A DNA stretch of 64,000 nt from positions 65,051,436 to 65,115,435 of the forward strand of contig NC_051073.1 in NCBI RefSeq assembly GCF_004664715.2. The letters run 5' to 3'. Of this stretch, positions 33,446-43,921 are shown in pieces. Under the pieces are notes generated by a model that was not told where the DNA came from, did not search any database, and saw only the letters and a list, made by a program, of their open reading frames with translations. Both the position numbers and the translations under genes were made by a program. This DNA comes from Peromyscus leucopus (Eukaryota; Chordata; Mammalia; Rodentia; Cricetidae). How positions within the stretch are numbered: the stretch's first letter is position 1; every line of letters starts with the position of its first letter.

Positions 33446-33830
33446 GAGAGACAGAACAGACCGAGATAGAGACATATAGAAACAGAAAGACAGAGACCGA
33501 TAGAGAAGCAGAGGAAGGACAGACAGACACACAGAGATCATATAATGAGTCAAGAAGCTAGAGAAAGATTCGGGAGTGAGGCATGTTTTCTTATAACAAC
33601 TGTCCCTGGTGGGAACTGACCAGACCCCCATAAATAAGCACTGTGTTACTGTCTTCTGAGGGCTGTGCCTTCAATAATTCAATGACGTCACACTGGGTCC
33701 CACCTCCCAAACGTCCACTCTTCCTCCATATCACCACACTGCGGACCAAGCTCCCAACTCAAACCACATCCAAAGCACGAGAGCAGCTTATAAAGCCAGT
33801 AAGACTGAATTCTAAGATAAAATAAAATAA
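33171..33830 (+). mobile_element. Interspersed repeat, family unresolved, with microsatellite inside
   Basis: It begins 'ctgtgttagctggtctgttt' and 'gtcattgctatcac', passes a CAGA/CA array, then 'cacctcccaaacgtccactc' and 'aactcaaaccacatcc'. The ends parallel the unresolved repeat at 39281-39627, with an expanded middle. Confidence 0.4.
33336..33440. repeat. (CAGA)n-(CA)n compound microsatellite
   Basis: CAGA units pass directly into about 27 CA units. Frames through it are artefacts. Confidence 0.96.
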
Positions 33831-34244
33831 AGTAGTCAGAAGACATTCTCTTAGCACACTGCTGTTTCTGGGACACGAGGAGCATGTGGGTCTCCACAGA
33901 GGCAAGGAGATGGAGGCCATCCCTGCGAGCTCACAAATGTGACCCGTGAACCAGGTAGGATCGATGGATGCCAAACTCAACAGAAGGCAAGGCAGCCAGA
34001 GGGAAACACAGTAAACCATCATACAAGACGACAGCCTGATGGCTGCCCATGGCCCTCTCCCTGCCCCCAACCAGGGGGGCTGCCGCAGGAGGCAATAAAG
34101 GCATGGGAAACAGGTGGATGGACAGACAAACAGCCAAGACCTCTGTCCCTCTTCCCCAGTGAAGATTCCCAATTTGGCCAGGCCTGAGAAGAGTTATGAG
34201 TATTGAACTGGATTTGAAGTTGAAGTTTTGGCCTAAACTTTGTT
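33831..34244. other. Unassigned non-coding sequence
   Basis: No feature recognised. Confidence 0.4.
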
Positions 34245-34437
34245 AATATTTTGTTTTTAAATTACATGTATATATGGGTGTGTCTGTGTGGCGGTATGTG
34301 TACATGACGAGGGTCAGAGGAGGCCAGAGGAGGGTGTTAGATCCCCTGGAGCTGCCTGGCATGTATGCTGGGAACCAAACTCAGGTCTTCTGCAAGAGCA
34401 ATATGTGCTTTAACCTGTGGCGCCATTGCTCTAGCGC
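34245..34437 (-). mobile_element. B3/B2 SINE
   Basis: 'aattacatgtatatatggg' tail, 'gaggccagaggagggtg', 'aaccaaactcaggtcttctg' and a decayed head 'ctttaacctgtggcgccatt'. Confidence 0.88.
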
Positions 34438-34840
34438 TGGCCTAAACTTTTAAAAACTTGAACCTGAAACTACGTCGTCGAGCTGGAAGTGACTGGGACA
34501 CTGAGGCATCTGTCTGAGATGTCAGCAAGGCCAGGAGGAGATGGCAGATGGGGTGCTCAAAGGCCCCCAGCGGGAGAGATGTGAAGCAGCGTTCGTCTTG
34601 TGCCCCACCGAGATCAGCCAACCCGGTCAACCGAATCAGAAACCAGCAATCTCTCCCCACCTCCTTTGCAGGTAAAAATAAATGCAAATGGAAATCCCGA
34701 GGCGATTCTCTTGGTCAAAGCTCCTCATTCCGTTCTCTCAGCTGGACTCTCAGCTGTAACTCCCATGCACACTGGCTCCCCGAGATTACTGCTCTGTCAA
34801 GTTCTGAGACTCTCAGGACACGTGCGGCTGTTTGTCCCAG
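34438..34840. other. Unassigned non-coding sequence
   Basis: No feature recognised. Confidence 0.4.
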
Positions 34841-34905
34841 CCTCTTTTCCTCCTCCTTCTCCTCCTCCTTCCTCCTTCTTCTTTCTCCTTTTCTTCTTTC
34901 TTTTT
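34841..34905. repeat. Polypyrimidine (CCT/TTC)n tract
   Basis: CT-only sequence of about 65 bases, with mirror-like CCTCCTTCTCCTCC parts that could form triplex DNA. It abuts the MaLR LTR start. Confidence 0.9.
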
Positions 34906-35110
34906 TGTTTTTTATCAACTTGACACAAGCCACAGTTATCTGAGAAGGACACTCAACTGAGAAAATGCCTCTATCAGATTGGTTGCAGGCAAGTCTGTGG
35001 GGGAGGGGCATTTTCTTAATTAATGATTGATGTGCGAGGGCCCAGCCCGTCGTGGGTGGTGTCACCCCTGGGCTGGTCCTGAGGTGGTATAAGAAAGCAG
35101 GATGAGCAAG

Positions 35111-35802
35111 CGTATTAGTCAGGGCTCTCTAGAGTCACAGAACGTGTGGAAGGAATCTCTCTATATATACATACGGAAGGGAATGTATTGGAATGACTTA
35201 CGGACTGAGTCCAACAATGGCCAGCTGTGAATGGAAAGTCTAAGAATCTAGTAGCAGCTCAGTCCCACGAGGCTGGGAGTCCCAGCTGGTCTTCTGTATG
35301 TGCTGGAATGCCGAAGAAGTTGGCTCCAGTGCCAGTGAAGGAATGGATGTGCTAACAAGGTGAGGGTGAGCAGTAGAAGAGTGAAGCTTTCCTTCTTCCC
35401 TTGTCCTTATATAGGCTGCCAGCAGAAGGTGCGGCCCAGATTAAAGATGTACCTTCCAGCCTCAAGATCCAGATCACACAGCGAGGCTGTAGCTCAGTTG
35501 GCAGAGTGCTAAGCCTAGTGTGCAGGAAGCCCTGGGTTCAATTCCTAGCACAACATAAACTAGACATTGTAGTCACACCTGTAATCCCATCACTGAGGAG
35601 AGAGAGTCACAAGAGTCAGAAGTTCAGGGTCATCCTGGGCTACAGAGCAAGTTCAAGGCTAGCCTGGATTATGTGTGACCTTGTTTCAAAAACAAAACAA
35701 ACAACAACAAAAAGATCTGGATCACAGGTGTGCCCTCCATTTCTGGATTGTAGTTCATTCCAGGTACAGTCAAGTTGACAAAACCAAGAGCAGCCATCAC
35801 AG
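35111..35802 (+). mobile_element. Repeat nested in the MaLR LTR, family unresolved
   Basis: It starts 'cgtattagtcagggctctct' with 'agagtcacagaacg', and ends 'gttgacaaaaccaagagc' and 'agccatcacag'. These ends are familiar from rodent repeats but the name is not certain. An ID-B1 SINE sits inside it. Confidence 0.55.
35480..35711 (+). mobile_element. ID-B1 chimeric SINE (B4/RSINE-like)
   Basis: The head 'gaggctgtagctcagttgg' (A box) and 'gggttcaattccta' (B box) is tRNA-Ala-derived ID sequence. A B1-like part ('ctgtaatcccatcactgagg') and an A-rich tail follow. Target duplication of 15 bases with two mismatches: 35464-35478 and 35712-35726. Confidence 0.85.
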
Positions 35803-36049
35803 CAAGCCCTGGAAACAAGCCAGTGAGCCGCACTCCTTCAGGGCCTCTGCTTCAGTTCCTGCCTCTAGGTTCCTGCTCTGAAATCCTACCCTGGCTTCCC
35901 TCAGTGATGGAGTGTGACCTAGATGTATAAGCTGAAATAAACTCTTTCCTCTCCAAATTGCTTTTGGTCATAGTCTCTATTCATAGCAGTAGAAACCACC
36001 AGCCTGGATTAGTCACTTTCCATTCATGCAACAGTTCTTGCCTGTTCCC

Positions 36050-36230
36050 ACAGGTCAGGCTCTGTGCTCCACTCTGAGAGTCATTGATAAATAAAACTAG
36101 TAAGACGCATCCATTGATAAGCTTACCATCTAATAGGAGAAAACATACTATGAATGTGTAACGGTAGTATTGCCCTACAATGGGAGTAATGGCAGTCAGA
36201 ATGTGACATGGGGGCACAAATTCCCTGGTA
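36050..36230 (+). mobile_element. L2-like 3' fragment
   Basis: 'caggctctgtgctccactc', 'tgataaataaaactagtaag', 'agcttaccatctaataggag' and 'gtgtaacggtagtattg' follow the widespread mammalian L2-type block. Confidence 0.5.
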
Positions 36231-36270
36231 AGCCTCCTAAACCACTCAAGCAGCTGAAAGGCACATGGAG

Positions 36271-36370
36271 ATTTGGGCACAGTGGCACAGGACTGTAATC
36301 CCAGCACTTGGGAGGCTGAGGAGAAAAGGGGAGCCCAGCCTACAGAGTGAGACCAGGTTTAAAAACAAAA
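36271..36370 (+). mobile_element. Old B1-like SINE
   Basis: 'gggcacagtggcacaggac', 'tgtaatcccagcacttggg', 'gcctacagagtgagaccagg' and an A-rich tail. Shortened relative to B1. Confidence 0.75.
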
Positions 36371-36410
36371 CACAAAGGCAGAAGCGTGTGTTTCTAAAGG
36401 GAAGTGAGAG

Positions 36411-36522
36411 CAGATAAAGAAAAAGAAAGAGGGAGGATGGAGAGAGAGAGGAAAGAGAGGAGGAAGGAGAGAGAAGGAAAGGAGGAAAAGAGACAGAGAC
36501 AGAGAGACAGAGACAGAGCTAA
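36411..36522. repeat. Polypurine (GA/GGAA)n tract
   Basis: About 110 bases of almost pure purine, ending in 'gagacagagacagag' units. Confidence 0.92.
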
Positions 36523-36924
36523 CAAGCATGCACAGAAGATCCACTTTGAGTAAGGCGAACAGACCCTGCAGGGCTGGGCTGTCGAGAGATTTAGTAGCAA
36601 ATGTCAGCCAGAAGCATCTTGGCCAGTGTGTGGGCATTTCAGAACAGCAGAGCATCTCTGAGGCACGCAGGGCAGGGCAGTAAGTGTGTCTGGCCACCTG
36701 CCCCTGTCCCTGAAATGTCTGGACTGAGAACAAGCTTGGCAGAACTTGGGGGAATAAAAGGAGCCTCAGGATGCCACGGGATTGATTTAGATGTCTCTTT
36801 CAGACAAGCAGCCACTTGACGCGGGCCTTCAGTGTTTCCTTGATCTGTTTGCTTCTCAGCTTGCTCTAAATCATGAGTGGTCATACTGCATGCCTGCTCT
36901 CTGCTGGACAGCTTCATGGGTGAC
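36523..36924. other. Unassigned non-coding sequence
   Basis: No feature recognised. It contains the left target-site copy (36911-36924) of the next B1. Confidence 0.4.
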
Positions 36925-37092
36925 TTTTTTTGTTTTGTTTTTGTTTTTGTTTTTCGAGACAGGGTTTCTCTGTGTAGCTTTGCGCCTTTCCTGGAACTCA
37001 CTCTGTAGCCCAGGCTGGCCTCGAACTCAGAGATTCGCCTGGCTCTGCCTCCCAAGTGCTGGGATTAAAGGTGTGCGCCACCACCGCCCGGC
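36925..37092 (-). mobile_element. B1 SINE, young cricetid-type
   Basis: (TTTTTG)n tail at left, 'tcgagacagggtttctctgt', 'agctttgcgcctttcctgg', and head 'gtgcgccaccaccgcccgg'. Perfect 14-base target duplication GCTTCATGGGTGAC at 36911-36924 and 37093-37106. Confidence 0.97.
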
Positions 37093-37106
37093 GCTTCATG
37101 GGTGAC

Positions 37107-37994
37107 GTTACATGCAGGAACCTCATGATGTAGGCATGAATGCCCCCTTTTTACCCACAAGGGAACTGGGTCCCAGCCTCGCTGTGCCCGTTGCTCACGT
37201 CCACACAGAGCTAGGCTCCTGAGGGCTGTTTGTCTCACAGCAGTGTCCACACATTTTCCTCCACCCACAATATCTGCAAACATCATTCAGCACCTTGGGA
37301 GCTGAAACCAGGTCCCATGTCCCCCAAAGCTCGACACTGAAGAAGGACTGCGTGCACGCATTCATTCATCCTAAATAAATATTTATTGAGTACTCATTAA
37401 ATATTTGCTGGCACCTGGGCACACAGTCATTAAATCATTGAGAAATGAAAGGGGGAGGGGGCCGACAGAAAGAGAAAGTGAGAACGCCGTGAGAGGAAGA
37501 AGTTAACTGGACAGTGGGCTCCAGGCAGGGCCTGGGTGGAGGAGGGCAGTGGGTGAGCAGGAGAAGCCACGGGAGGTGGCCAGGGCCTGTTGTTGCCTCT
37601 CTGGGCTCCGGTATTTGAAGAACTTTCCATTCATTGCCCTAGGTAATGTGGGGGCATGTCATTTTCAAAAGTCAAGTAACGAAGTCATTCCCTTCCCTGG
37701 TGTGGCCTTTCCATGATTTGAGTGAGTTCTGCCGGAAAGAAATGATGTTTTCCACAAGGGACAAACGGCTTTGCCAGATTAATGCATGACATTTGTTTAG
37801 TACTTACTTTGTGCAAGGTACCAGCACAGCGAGTGTGGACCGACTGATTGGCTGGAGCAATCAAAAGAAATCTGAACGCAACTTTGAAAAATCCTGCGTT
37901 CTAGGCCCTGTTTGCCAGAACTTACAGGGAGATTCTGCATCTGTTATTCCTTCTCTCCTTAAAGATGCTCATTATTCAAGGCTCACAGAACAGA
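37107..37994. other. Low-repeat sequence with an L2-like scrap
   Basis: 37376-37440 ('ctaaataaatatttattgag') resembles an L2 end. 37630-37900 has no recognised repeat. No coding signal. Confidence 0.35.
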
Positions 37995-38175
37995 AATAAA
38001 GCACATTTTATGATAGTTCAGTTTGTCAAGCACCTTAAGGCCTTACCCACTCTTCTGACTCCCACAACACTAATGAACCAGTACGCTTTCCCATTTAGCA
38101 GATTAAAAATTGAAACTCAGAGAGAGAGTGTGTGACTAACCAGGGTCACCCTGTTCCTAACAGAATTGGAGCTGG
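37995..38175 (-). mobile_element. MIR SINE
   Basis: Reverse MIR order: 'caagcaccttaaggccttac', 'tcccatttagcagattaaa', 'aattgaaactcagagagag' and 'tgtgactaaccagggtcacc'. Confidence 0.8.
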
Positions 38176-39079
38176 AGCTCACAAAAATGTCCAGTGTTCC
38201 TTTCTTTATTATAGCTGCCACTCAGTTTTTAGGAGGCACTTCTGCGGGGCACAGTTTCCCCTTTATTAGAGATCCCTGCCTTACTGGAGTGGGAGGTAGG
38301 GAAGCCTGGGATACTTCCAATGCCTGAGATCCTAATACAAAGCCAATTCAGCTTTCATGGGTATGGTGAGCCTGGGGATGCCATCTCTAGGGGGAACAAT
38401 TACCAATTCATGAAAGGGATAACTTGGGGCGTCACTGGCTTTTTAATATGATCTTGCGTTACTGTAATAATTCAGTTTGGCACAGGGGTGAAGCGCTGTG
38501 AAACACCTAGAGCCACTGAGTGACATGGGGCACATGCGAGTGTGTCAAGGACAGGCTGGGAGCCTCCTGCAGAGGTCGGCTAGCTGCTGCTTGGGACAGT
38601 GCCACAGTTCTATAAACGTGTAAGTCTCTCTGCCAGATAGGCACTGACTGTAAGTCTCCGGGGAATGGAATGACTCCATTCTGTGTTTGGAGGGGTAACA
38701 AGGAGTGGCGTCAGAAGACCCACGCACAGTGGCCCTCCCAAGGCCTTGAGCATGCCAATGATCATGCAAAACATCACACGCTCACGATGGCTTCGTCAAG
38801 AAGGAAGGTGGGTAAATACTGGTAGATTTTTTTTCTTCCCTGCATTATATGGCGACTGGTTGGATCTAGAGGAACAGATATGGACAGAATAACTGATCTA
38901 TAATGGAGAACAGGGTGTGGGGCCTCTCACCTGCTAGGTCAGCCACCAAAGAGCTGCCCCAGGTTTCTATGTTTTGTGGGGAAATGCTAAAGGTGTCAGA
39001 ATATGGCAGTACACAATTATTAACACTACTAGAGAGCCTTCTGGGTTCAAGGTTTGATCTTTTTAAGGCAACAAGTTTT
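38176..39079. other. Low-repeat sequence, possible conserved part at 38330-38480
   Basis: 'aaagccaattcagctttcat', 'gaacaattaccaattcatg' and 'ctgtaataattcagtttgg' form an AT-rich repeat-free stretch. No gene seen. Confidence 0.3.
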
Positions 39080-39272
39080 GTTGTTGTTTTGGTTTTGTTG
39101 TTGTTGTTGTTTTGTTTTTTTGTTCATGTTTTGTTTTGAGACAGGGTTTCTCTATGTAGCCATGGCTGTCCTGGAACTAGTTCTGTAGACCAGGCTGGCC
39201 TTGAACTCACAGAGATCCATCTGCCTTTGCCTCCTGAGTGCTGGGATTAAAGGCGTGAGCCACCACACCAGG
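39080..39272 (-). mobile_element. B1 SINE with (TTG)n tail
   Basis: (GTT)n/(TTTTG)n tail, 'gagacagggtttctctatgt', 'tggaactagttctgtag' and head 'aggcgtgagccaccacacc'. Target duplication CAAGTTTT at 39072-39079 and 39273-39280. This copy has the 'agccatggctgtcc' spacer. Confidence 0.95.
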
Positions 39273-39280
39273 CAAGTTTT

Positions 39281-39627
39281 TCTTTAAGTTTTATTGTAGC
39301 TACTTTTCTTGTCATTGTGCCCTAAACATCTGGTAGAAGCAGCTTACTCTGGCTCACGGTTCAAAGGACACCAGTCCGTCACGGTAGAGAAGCACAGGAT
39401 AGACTCCATCCGTAGCTGCTTCTGAACACAACAGCAGTCAGGAAGCAGAGAGCTAGGACTAGAAGGAGGCGGGGCTACCACCCTGAAGACCCCATTGACT
39501 CACTTCCTCCAGCTAGGCTCTGCCACTTAAAGGTTCCACAACCTTCCAAAACAGTACCACCAACTAAAGACCAAGTGTTCAAACCCTTGGGGCTGTGGGG
39601 GACATTTCAAATCCAAGCCATAACAAT
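39281..39627 (+). mobile_element. Interspersed repeat, family unresolved
   Basis: 'tcttgtcattgtgccctaaa', 'cagcttactctggctcacg', 'ccaaaacagtaccaccaac' and 'gtgggggacatttcaaatcc' then 'aagccataaca'. A well-known rodent arrangement whose name I cannot assign with certainty. It was hit by a B1 at its left edge. Confidence 0.55.
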
Positions 39628-39649
39628 TACAAAAGCTAAGGCTCCAGAT

Positions 39650-39812
39650 ATTTATTTATTTATTTATTTATTTATTTAGACAGGATCTCTCTACACAGCC
39701 CTGGCTGTCCTGGAACTCACTCTGTAGCCCAGGCTGGTCTTGAACTCACAGAGATCTGCCTGCCTCTGCCTCCAAGTATGGGACTAAAGGCATGTGCTAC
39801 CCCACCCTACCC
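39650..39812 (-). mobile_element. B1 SINE with (TTTA)n tail
   Basis: (TTTA)n at 39651-39678, 'gacaggatctctctacacag', 'tggtcttgaactcacagag' and a decayed head 'ggactaaaggcatgtgc'. Confidence 0.93.
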
Positions 39813-40474
39813 AAGAGATAATTACTTCCAGACCTTTGCTGTTTTGTCTACTACCACCCAGAACGATCCATGCTAGTGCCCAGGGAAAATGTGGACTCTA
39901 CAAAGTCTTTGGGTCCCAGGCAGGCTTGGAAGGAGCTGTCTGACCTGGGACCCAGAGGACTGTGTTTCGTATCTCCAGAGTTTTAAGCTTCTGATGCATT
40001 CAGGGCTGAAGAGCTCCAGGCTACCCAGTTCCTCAAGAACAGCATCAGATGCTGTCTTGGAAGCCTTTGTTGGCACGGGCTCCCCTTTGCCAAGCCCCTG
40101 AGCATCTGCAGCCAGAGACAAGGAGGCCAGCACTTGCTGAGAGGTGCTGGCACACCAGACCCCATGTTACCTGCCGTGTGTGTCAACCTGACACTGTGAT
40201 CTCATCACCTTGATCGGCAATATGAAGTGTCCGCTGTTATCCACGGTTTACAGAACCTAGATGCCCAGTTGGTCTCCCCAGAAGGCGACAGAAAGCAATG
40301 GAGTCAGAAGCTAACTCTGCTTGCTCAACATCCTGAGCCAGGCAGTCGGACGCAGGCTGCCCTGTTCCCCCAGAAGAGGACTGGTTCCTCCCGTACTCCA
40401 GGCAGAATAATCCCATTAACGCAGTCTGAGGTGTGTAGTGTTGTTGACACAGAATCAGGAGGAGCGAAATTAAA
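39813..40474. other. Unassigned non-coding sequence
   Basis: No feature recognised. Confidence 0.4.
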
Positions 40475-40715
40475 CACCCATTGTGTTCCAGACCTTGTGT
40501 TAGGTCCGTGTCTTAGGTCTTTGGGGATAGAACGCCTAGAACCAAATCGTGCTGGATTAGTTAAACCGTTTGGGGGTCAATTTCACCTTTCTGAATCTTA
40601 GTCATATCTATAAAATGAGTATAACAGTGGGGCAAATACTTCATGATAGTTATTGTGAGGATTACATGATATAATAAGAGCATGGTTTTCAATAATTTCA
40701 ACATTATCACACATT
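40475..40715 (+). mobile_element. L2/MIR composite old repeat
   Basis: 'cccattgtgttccagacctt' resembles an L2 end. It is followed by MIR-type 'cacctttctgaatcttagtc', 'ctataaaatgagtataacag' and 'tattgtgaggattacatga'. Confidence 0.65.
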
Positions 40716-40747
40716 CTTCATCATTAGAGTATACTAAATGTCCTTCC

Positions 40748-41198
40748 TGTAACACAATTCTTAAAAGGTCTCATTAAAACAAAACAAAACCTGGAGCCAG
40801 ACATTGGGGTGAAAGCTGAAAGATCAGAGAAACAGAACAAGCCAGTCATGTTCTTACCTTTATGAAATCCTCAGCCTCCAGAGAGAGAGTTTCTGTCTTG
40901 TCACAACTTACATACCTTTCTGTGTCCTGCCATGTTACTTCCTGGGATTAAAGGCGTGTGTGTTTCCCAAGCAAAGGCATGAGATCTCAAGTGTTGGGAT
41001 TAAAGGTGTCTGCCACCACTGCCTGGCTCAGTTCCCAGTGTGGCCCTAAACTCACAGAGATCCAGATGGATTTCTGCCTCCCGAGTGATAGGATTAAAGG
41101 CGTGTGCCACCACTGCCTGACCTCTATGTCCAATTTAGTGGCTGGCTCTGTCCTCTGATCCCCAGGTAAGCTTTATCCGGGTACACAACATATCACCA
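40748..41198 (-). mobile_element. ERV2-type solo LTR with SINE-like modules, copy C
   Basis: Opposite orientation to copies A and B: starts TGTAACACAATTC, has 'tctgatccccaggtaagc' and three 'gggattaaaggcgtg'-type modules, and ends 'tatcacca'. Flanks CCTTCC and CGCTCC agree at 4 of 6 bases. Confidence 0.72.
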
Positions 41199-41309
41199 CG
41201 CTCCACATATCTTTTAACAACAAAGTGTATAATTCTGTCTAAAATACACCCCATATCTTCCTCTCATTGTTTTCAGAGCAAATCCTGTCTGTCTTTTTGA
41301 AAACAGGAT

Positions 41310-41640
41310 TGCATTTTTTCACTTCTCAGCATCAGCCCCTTTTCATAACTCTCCAAAACCATCACTTTGCTTTAGCGAGGTCATTAGGGCCTTCCACAGT
41401 CTTGAGCAACATCCCCTCCCAATTCAGGGCAAGTAGTCAGTGGTTCACTCACTCACTCGTCCTGTATTATTTAGCATGCACTATGTGTCATATTGTGCAT
41501 TATTCAGCACCTGCTGTGTGAGGTGACCTAGAGGGCACAGGTGTAAGATTATTCAAAGGTGCCATGTTGTTCTCAAAGAGTGCACAGATTAGGGGGAAGA
41601 CAGACACTAGGCAAAGAGCGTTACATACACAAAAAACAGC
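41310..41640 (+). mobile_element. L2-like 3' fragments
   Basis: 'ctctccaaaaccatcacttt', 'agggccttccacagtcttg', 'tcactcactcactcgtcctg' and 'tattcagcacctgctgtgtg' then 'gaagacagacactaggcaaa' follow L2 order loosely. Confidence 0.5.
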
Positions 41641-42329
41641 GTCTCCAAGGAAGTGTGGCGACCAGAGAAAAGGGGAGAGCTTTCTGGTTGGGCACTACTA
41701 CAGCTTGGCTATTGTTGGGCATGCCTTTCCCACGAAGGGTGTTGTGAGGGTCCGGGTTCTTGTTCCGCTGGGCTCCGACCCCTGATGTCACTGCCACGCT
41801 CCCCTGACTGTCACCTTGCACAGACCCGAAGCAGTGGGGCTGACTGAGCCCAGAGCTAAAACACTCAAAACTGCTAGGCAAGCAAACCGTCTCTTTATAG
41901 AACTTGTTGGGTTATTTTGTTACGGTGACAGGAAGCTGACTAACCCTGGCATGGGGAGGCATGGGAAAGGAAACAGGACACCTGATTTAACCTTTCTGGA
42001 CGACTTTGTTGACCTTTGCACTAGGAGTCTCTCAAGAGTGGGTGTGGTTTGATGGATCCAGGCGGAGAAAGGGGAAACCTGCAGGACAGTATCTGTCTAT
42101 CTGGTTGGAGCTTACACATGTAGGTGACAGGAATGTGGAACCGGATGGGACATCAGGCATCGTTGTATTTCATGGGATCCCAAAACAAGTGTGAGTGGGA
42201 CCAGCCCAGATGTGCCCTGCTAATCAGAAAAGGTAGAGACTAGGAGGAGGATGATAGGGCAAAGGTCACTGAGAGAGAGAAGGGTGAGAATGAGGTTTGC
42301 ACAAAAAATAGCCAACCCGCAGCTTATAG
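41641..42329. other. Unassigned non-coding sequence
   Basis: No feature recognised. Confidence 0.4.
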
Positions 42330-42630
42330 CCTGAGCTTCCGAGCTCCCAGCCGAGGTCTGCCCTGCAGGTCCTCGCTCGCTCCCACTCCGTTCTCTGGAC
42401 CTCACGTCCAATCTCAGAGCTGGGAAGCAAAGGGGCCGACTGCAGAGTCACGTGGCCTCCTCGGCCTCCGTCCCCCTTGAGCGTGCTTGTTCTGGCTTCC
42501 TAGAGCGGCTGTGCAGGTGAGGGCTCCTAGGCAGTTGTCCCTCCAGGCTGGCAAGCCACCCTGCCCCTCCACGGCTCTAGCCACATTCCCAGCGGTGGCA
42601 GCGGCCGGCGGGTTTCCTTTTGTGGAGCCT
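42330..42630 (+). promoter_or_regulatory. GC- and CpG-enriched patch with a splice-donor-like site
   Basis: Compared with its flanks this stretch has many CpG ('cctcgctcgctcccactccg', 'agcggccggcggg') and a strong donor-like GTGCAG|GTGAGGG near 42515. No TATA or open frame supports a gene. It may be an old promoter or simply GC-rich. Confidence 0.2.
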
Positions 42631-43403
42631 CACCCATCAAATCAGTCCTGTTTGCTTTGACATCACAAGTCTTCCTGAAGCGAAGGATGCCAAAACAAAG
42701 AAACAGATCAGTGGGGCAAGAGAGTAAAGTCCGACAACCCAGAAGAATGTTCTTTTATGATGAAGGTGACTTTTATAAATTCCACCAGCGGGCCTGGGGG
42801 CAGAGGGACTGCTTAGGAAAAAATAATGTCCCATTTCTACCTCACTTTCTGGACCAACATTAATGCCCGGAGGTCTCAGTGGGGTGGGGGTGGGGAGTAT
42901 ATAAATGTGAGCATGGGGAAAGGTAGGCATTGTTAGCGTGATTTGGGGCGAGAAAGCCTTACCTTTCTTCATGACAGGGAGGCAGTTAACAATGAGACTC
43001 CTAAACTTGACTGTACAAGTGGTAAAAGCTCTGTGTCCCCAAACACCGTGGTTATTTCCTTCCCTCATGGTCCATACTCCAGCCTGTGGCACCGCTGGCC
43101 TCCTAAAGCGTCGCTGATGAGTTCCCTTCTTCTCTTTCCATCATGGCTTCACCCCCTTTGTTGAGATGATTGTAAGTGACCTACCTTTCCTTCCAGGGAC
43201 ACTCGAGGAAGGAAATAACCACGGCCTGGGCTTCCATGTCTGGGGAGAAGTTTGGGGGACACTGCTAGTCTCCCCGTCCCTGCCGTCCAGTGTCCCGAAG
43301 GAAAGGAAACAAAGATATCATGTCATTTGGCTCCTTGTGCAGCTTAGAGCTGATGGTCTGCCTAACTGGCCAGAAGGAGGGGATCTGCTCCTTCTGGACA
43401 GGG
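42631..43403. other. Unassigned, repeat-poor sequence
   Basis: 42640-42860 is repeat-free with a 68-residue frame lacking any known domain. No further feature. Confidence 0.35.
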
Positions 43404-43409
43404 CACGTG

Positions 43410-43915
43410 TGTAGCAGGAATCTTAAAAGTTCTTATTAATAAAATCAAACCCGAGGCGAGTTATTGGGGTCCATGCTGGTAGATCAGAGAGACAGAACAA
43501 GCCACAGCTATCTCACCTTGCCAGATCCTCAGCTGGTCTTGTCTCCTCAGACTGGAGGCCTCTGAGTCCTCATCCGGAATGGGTCTCAGCTGAACTTCTG
43601 CTCAAAAGTCTGAATGCTTAACCAGCCAAAATCTCCTAGTTTTTGGTCCTCACGCCTTATATATCTTTTTGCTTTCTACCACCACTCCCTGGGATTAAAG
43701 GCTGGCTTTCTGGGATTAAAGGCGTGTGTCACATGCTTGGCTATTTCCATATGGCTTGAACTCACAGAGATCAGAGGATTTCTATCTCTGGAATGCTGGA
43801 TTAAAGGTGTGAGTGCCACCATTTTCTAGCCTTTGTATTAAGTGGCTGTCTGTTCTCTGACCCCAGATAAATTTATTAGAGTACACAATATTTTGGGGAA
43901 CATAATACCACCACA
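43410..43915 (-). mobile_element. ERV2-type solo LTR with SINE-like modules, copy D
   Basis: It starts TGTAGCAGGAATC and ends TACCACCACA. It contains 'gggattaaaggctgg', 'gggattaaaggcgtgtg' and 'gaccccagataaattt'. A perfect 6-base duplication CACGTG is read at 43404-43409 and 43916-43921, the clearest boundary evidence for this family. Confidence 0.82.
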
Positions 43916-43921
43916 CACGTG

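Larger units (their letters stand above)
34907..35998 (+). mobile_element. MaLR LTR (ORR1/MT-like), split by a nested repeat
   Basis: Part 1 (34907-35110) runs from 'atcaacttgacacaagcc' to 'ataagaaagcaggatgagcaag'. Part 2 (35803-35998) runs from 'caagccctggaaacaagcc' through 'ataagctgaaataaact' to 'atagcagtagaaacc'. Together they give one LTR like 13751-14157. Confidence 0.75.

Noticed and set aside
33173..33631. Frames of Thr-His or Cys-Val repeats
   Set aside because: Products of the CAGA/CA microsatellite.
35483..35555. tRNA-Ala gene
   Set aside because: A and B boxes are present, but the sequence continues into a B1-like body and A tail with target duplications, so it is an ID-B1 SINE.
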